NCBI GenBank assembly: GCA_913060555.1
Contig: CAJXRS010000001.1
Coordinates: forward strand, 68,231-101,373
From: an uncultured Gammaproteobacteria bacterium
GTDB taxonomy: Bacteria > Pseudomonadota > Gammaproteobacteria > Pseudomonadales > Porticoccaceae
Direction: 5' to 3'
Length of the DNA stretch: 33,143 nt
A program made the position numbers and the translations under genes. The notes below the pieces were generated by a model, which saw only the letters and a program-made list of their open reading frames with translations, was not told the origin of the DNA and ran no database searches. Below are positions 30,535 to 33,143 of this stretch, piece after piece. Position 1 is the first letter of the stretch. Every line of letters begins with the position of its first letter.

Positions 30535-31071
30535 TCAGGGCTGCCCGAATTCGCTGGCCAGCTGGCGGCACCAGGCGCGGATGCGCGCTTCGGAGAGATC
30601 GAACTCACCGACTTCGTCGAGCGCCAGGCCGAGGAAGTGGTTGCCGTCGTCGGTGAGCGCCCGGGATTGGGTGAAGCGGTAGCCTGCGGCCGGCCACAGG
30701 CCGACCAGCCGGGCGCCCCGGGCTGCTACCACGCGCGCCAGGTAGCCGAGCGCATCCTGGAACCACTCCGGATAGCCGTCCTGATCGCCCAGCCCGAACA
30801 ACGCCACCCGCTTGGTGGCCCAATCGACGCTGGCCAGGTCGGGCCAGGCGCGCTCCCAATCCTCCTGCAGTTCGCCGAAGTCCCAGGTGGGGATCCCCAG
30901 GATCAGCAGCGCATAGCGATCGGCCGTGGCGAGCGGCGTGCTCGCCACGTCCAGCAGATCCACCTCATAACCCTCCAGCGCCGCGGCGATGCGCTCTGCG
31001 GCGATCTCGGTGTAGCAGGTGGAGGATCCGTACAGCAGCCCGATCCGGGGCGGTGCGCTGGGGCCGCTCAT
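30535..31071 (-). CDS. fldB: Long-chain flavodoxin (FldB-like)
   Basis: FMN electron-transfer protein, 178 aa. The phosphate-binding loop is at residues 15-22 (GSSTCYTE, variant of T/SxTGxT with Cys for Gly). IPTWDFGELQEDWE (about 79-92) and ALFGLGDQDGYPEWFQDALG (about 109-128) bracket the isoalloxazine ring. The last contains the approximately 20-residue loop of long-chain flavodoxins (GYRFTQSRALTDDGNHFLGL). It donates low-potential electrons to partners such as ferredoxin/flavodoxin-dependent reductases or radical SAM enzymes; the partner here is unknown. The ATG at 31071 overlaps the trmL stop as ATGA, so the two are cotranscribed. Confidence 0.92.
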   Translation of the reverse strand: MSGPSAPPRIGLLYGSSTCYTEIAAERIAAALEGYEVDLLDVASTPLATADRYALLILGIPTWDFGELQEDWERAWPDLASVDWATKRVALFGLGDQDGYPEWFQDALGYLARVVAARGARLVGLWPAAGYRFTQSRALTDDGNHFLGLALDEVGEFDLSEARIRAWCRQLASEFGQP

Positions 31072-31538
31072 GGCACTGCGGCGCCGGCAAATGCCAGTTG
31101 GCGCCAGGCTTCGTAGCTGGCCACCGCGACGGCGTTGGCGAGGTTCATGCTGCGGCTACCGGGTTGCATGGGGATCCGCAGCCACTGCTCGGGCGGCAGC
31201 CGGCCGAGCACTCTGTCGCTCAGCCCCCGGGTCTCGGGGCCGAAGACGAGGCAATCGCCGGCTCGGTAATTCGGTGCGGCATGGTGGCGCCGGCCCCTGG
31301 TGGTAAAGGCATAGCAGCAGCTGTCACCCAGGGCCTGCCGGCAGTGCGCCCAGTCGGCGTGGACCCGGAGCTGCTGCCATTCGCGGTAATCCAGGCCGGC
31401 ACGTTTCAGGCGGCTGTCGTCGAGCTCGAATCCCAGGGGTTCCACGAGGTGCAGGGCGAAGCCGGTGTTGGCGCAGAGGCGGATGATATTGCCGGTATTG
31501 GGCGGAATTTCCGGCTCGATCAGGACAATATTCAGCAT
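31068..31538 (-). CDS. trmL: tRNA (cytidine/uridine(34)-2'-O)-methyltransferase TrmL
   Basis: SPOUT-fold methyltransferase that 2'-O-methylates the wobble base of some tRNA-Leu, 156 aa, the family length. Motifs: MLNIVLIEPEIPPNTGNIIR at the start, LCANTGFALHLVEPLGF, LVFGPETRGL (97-106), and the trefoil-knot SAM site RIPMQPGSRSMNLANAVAVA (121-140). The start at 31538 is the only one that begins with this conserved N-terminus. The much longer open frame upstream is the antisense of smc. It is divergent from smc, with 117 bases between. Confidence 0.96.
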   Translation of the reverse strand: MLNIVLIEPEIPPNTGNIIRLCANTGFALHLVEPLGFELDDSRLKRAGLDYREWQQLRVHADWAHCRQALGDSCCYAFTTRGRRHHAAPNYRAGDCLVFGPETRGLSDRVLGRLPPEQWLRIPMQPGSRSMNLANAVAVASYEAWRQLAFAGAAVP

Positions 31539-31575
31539 CTTGTCGGAACCTGTCGGGTTTGCCGGGGCCCTCACC

Positions 31576-31603
31576 TTGTCGGTGGGAGCGCAGCGTGTAC
31601 AAT
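31576..31603 (+). promoter_or_regulatory. Candidate sigma-70 promoter for smc
   Basis: TTGTCG (31576-31581), a 16-base spacer, TACAAT (31598-31603, five of six). It lies in the 117-base divergent gap and gives a leader of about 45 bases to the smc ATG at 31656. The word TTGTCGG or CTGTCGG occurs three times between 31541 and 31582, one copy being this -35; its meaning is unclear. Confidence 0.55.
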
Positions 31604-31655
31604 CTCCGGCGCAAACCCGCCAAGGCCGGTCTGACTCCAGGATCACCATTCCGCG

Positions 31656-33143
31656 ATGCGTCTGAAGTGTATCAAACTGGCGGGTTTCAAATCCTTTGTC
31701 GATCCCACCACCGTCAATCTTCCCGGCAACCTGTGCGCGGTGGTGGGCCCCAACGGCTGTGGCAAGTCGAACATCATCGACGCCGTGCGCTGGGTGATGG
31801 GTGAGGTCTCCGCGAAACACCTGCGCGGGGAGTCCATGGCCGACGTCATCTTCAGCGGCAGCGGTACGCGCAAGCCGGTCGCCCAGGCTACCATCGAGCT
31901 GATCTTCGACAATTCGGCCGGCACCCTCGGCGGACAGTACGCCGCCTATACGGAGATCGCCGTGAAGCGCCGGGTGTCGCGCGACGGTCAGTCGGTGTAT
32001 TACCTCAACGGCAGTCGCTGCCGGCGGCGCGATGTTACCGACGTTTTTCTCGGTACCGGGCTCGGCCCGCGCAGTTACGCCATCATCGAGCAGGGGACGA
32101 TCTCGCGGCTGATCGAATCGCGTCCCGAGGACCTGCGCGTCTATATCGAGGAGGCGGCGGGAATCTCCAAGTACAAGGAGCGCCGCCGCGACACCGAGCT
32201 GCGCATCCAGCATACCCGCGAAAATCTCGAACGGTTGACCGACATCCGGGAAGAACTGGGGCGCCAGCTCGAACGCCTGCGGCGCCAGGCCACAGCGGCC
32301 GAGAAATACCGCGAGCTCAAGGCCGAGGAGCGCCAGGTCACCGCCGAGCATATCGCGCTCAGCTGGCAGATCCGGGATGCCGAGGCGCGGGCCCGGGAAA
32401 CGGAGATCGCCGAGCAGGAAACGGTACTGGAATCCCTGGTTGCCGAGCGCGAGGCCGCGGCCGCCGGTATCGAGCGGCTGCGCGCCCGCCATCTGGAGGC
32501 CAGCGATACCCTGAACGAGGCCCAGCGCCATTTCTATGCGGTGGGTGCGGAGGTCTCCGCACTCGAACAGCGCATCGAACATGCGCGCGAACAGGCTCGT
32601 CGTCAGAGCACGGAGCTGGAGCAGGTGGATCGCAATCTGTCCGCAGCGCGCGAACATCGGCAGGCGGATGCCGACCGGAGAACGGCATGGGCGGCCGAGC
32701 TGGGCGAGCTGAGGCCGGGCAGGGCGCGTGCCGAGGCGGACCTGGCCGCCGCCGAGCAGCTTCTGGAGACCGAGGAGGCGCGTCTCCAGGACAGCCAGCG
32801 GCATTGCGAAACCGATCAGGATGAGCGCGTTCAGGTCCAGCGCCGGATTGACCAGCTCCAGGCTCGAGTCGCGCATCTCGATGCCGCCACCGCCCGGGTG
32901 GCGGAAAACCTGCGGCGCCAGCGGTCCGAGCTCGCCGGCCTGGGTGACGGGCCCAGCGAAGGCGGGCCGGCAGAACTCGCCAGCCAGCTCGCCGCGAAGG
33001 AAACGGCAATCGACGGCCGGCAGGCGGAACTGGAACGGCTCGCCGCCGACATCGAGGGCGCCCGCGCCCGCCAGACGGAGATCGCCGAGGCCCTCAACGG
33101 GGAGCGGGAGCGACTGCAACGCCTGCGGGGGCAGCGGGCGGGG
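31656..33143 (+). CDS. smc: Chromosome partition protein SMC (3' end off window)
   Basis: First 496 residues of the SMC ATPase, which with ScpA/ScpB organises and segregates the chromosome. Usual full length is about 1,150-1,200. N-terminal ATPase: MRLKCIKLAGFKSFVDPT, Walker A GPNGCGKS (31-38), IIDAVRWVMGE, the Gln loop, then FLGTGLGPRSYAIIEQGTIS and RPEDLRVYIEEAAGISKYKERR, all SMC hallmarks. From about residue 170 it is Glu/Arg/Ala-rich heptad sequence, the first long coiled coil, still running at the window end. The ATG at 31656 has a weak, distant AGGA. Hinge and C-terminal ATPase lobe are outside the window. Its presence shows SMC rather than only MukB condensation. Confidence 0.97.
   Translation, partial: MRLKCIKLAGFKSFVDPTTVNLPGNLCAVVGPNGCGKSNIIDAVRWVMGEVSAKHLRGESMADVIFSGSGTRKPVAQATIELIFDNSAGTLGGQYAAYTEIAVKRRVSRDGQSVYYLNGSRCRRRDVTDVFLGTGLGPRSYAIIEQGTISRLIESRPEDLRVYIEEAAGISKYKERRRDTELRIQHTRENLERLTDIREELGRQLERLRRQATAAEKYRELKAEERQVTAEHIALSWQIRDAEARARETEIAEQETVLESLVAEREAAAAGIERLRARHLEASDTLNEAQRHFYAVGAEVSALEQRIEHAREQARRQSTELEQVDRNLSAAREHRQADADRRTAWAAELGELRPGRARAEADLAAAEQLLETEEARLQDSQRHCETDQDERVQVQRRIDQLQARVAHLDAATARVAENLRRQRSELAGLGDGPSEGGPAELASQLAAKETAIDGRQAELERLAADIEGARARQTEIAEALNGERERLQRLRGQRAG

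Noticed and set aside
31539-33119. Long minus-strand open frame continuing upstream of trmL (about 680 codons in all)
   Set aside because: The conserved TrmL N-terminus begins at 31538. The rest is the antisense of smc, whose plus-strand translation has clear SMC motifs.

Overview
The window is one contiguous, GC-rich chromosomal stretch of a Gram-negative bacterium, very probably a gammaproteobacterium. Lipid A genes (msbA, lpxK, kdsB), the order uvrY/gacA-uvrC-pgsA, and the comEC-exbB-exbD-...-lpxK-kdsB-phosphatase-murB neighbourhood resemble pseudomonads and related orders. SMC rather than MukB, a Baeyer-Villiger monooxygenase, paired MaoC genes and several acyl-CoA dehydrogenases suggest a metabolically versatile, possibly lipid- or hydrocarbon-using aerobe. 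The species cannot be named from the sequence. There are no rRNA, tRNA, CRISPR, insertion sequence or phage signatures. No gap between genes exceeds about 270 bases.

Layout. (1) 1-1845: an HvfA/HvfB/HvfC (bufferin/oxazolin-type) RiPP operon. It has a secreted Cys peptide with duplicated EGKCG units (5' end off the window), an MNIO maturase and its partner. (2) 1877-4194: a LapG-like periplasmic cysteine protease (minus) divergent from a sodium:neurotransmitter-symporter family transporter. (3) 4307-12931: an envelope supercluster comEC, exbB, exbD, msbA, lpxK, kdsB, low-molecular-weight phosphatase, murB, almost all overlapping or a few bases apart. (4) 12922-16761: alkB-like dioxygenase, gacA/uvrY-type regulator, uvrC, pgsA. 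(5) 16865-20451: Baeyer-Villiger monooxygenase, beta-carbonic anhydrase, luciferase-like oxidoreductase, MAPEG protein. (6) 20459-24082: EamA exporter (minus), DNA polymerase IV, and a coniferyl-aldehyde-type dehydrogenase (minus). (7) 24289-30515: a lipid/acyl-CoA island with a split MaoC hydratase, an LCAD-type acyl-CoA dehydrogenase, a membrane PAS-GGDEF-EAL protein with a degenerate EAL domain, and a large DmdC-type acyl-CoA dehydrogenase. (8) 30535-33143: flavodoxin and trmL (minus), divergent from the first 496 codons of smc.

How the genes work together. Region 1 makes a post-translationally modified, probably copper-binding periplasmic peptide. Region 3 links lipid A-Kdo assembly and export, peptidoglycan precursor synthesis and a proton-driven inner-membrane motor with DNA uptake. 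Region 7 looks like an inducible acyl-CoA oxidation module. Its divergent promoters each carry a separate palindrome just downstream of the -10 box, and a c-di-GMP synthase candidate lies between its two dehydrogenases.

The strongest leads for new biology are the HvfABC operon without a visible DoxX partner, the operator-like palindromes at four promoters (BVMO, EamA, ALDH, MaoC), the GGDEF-EAL protein with two lost EAL catalytic residues inside a fatty-acid cluster, and a possibly leaderless dinB. Gene identities are mostly secure from motifs. Regulatory calls were read by eye and are tentative.
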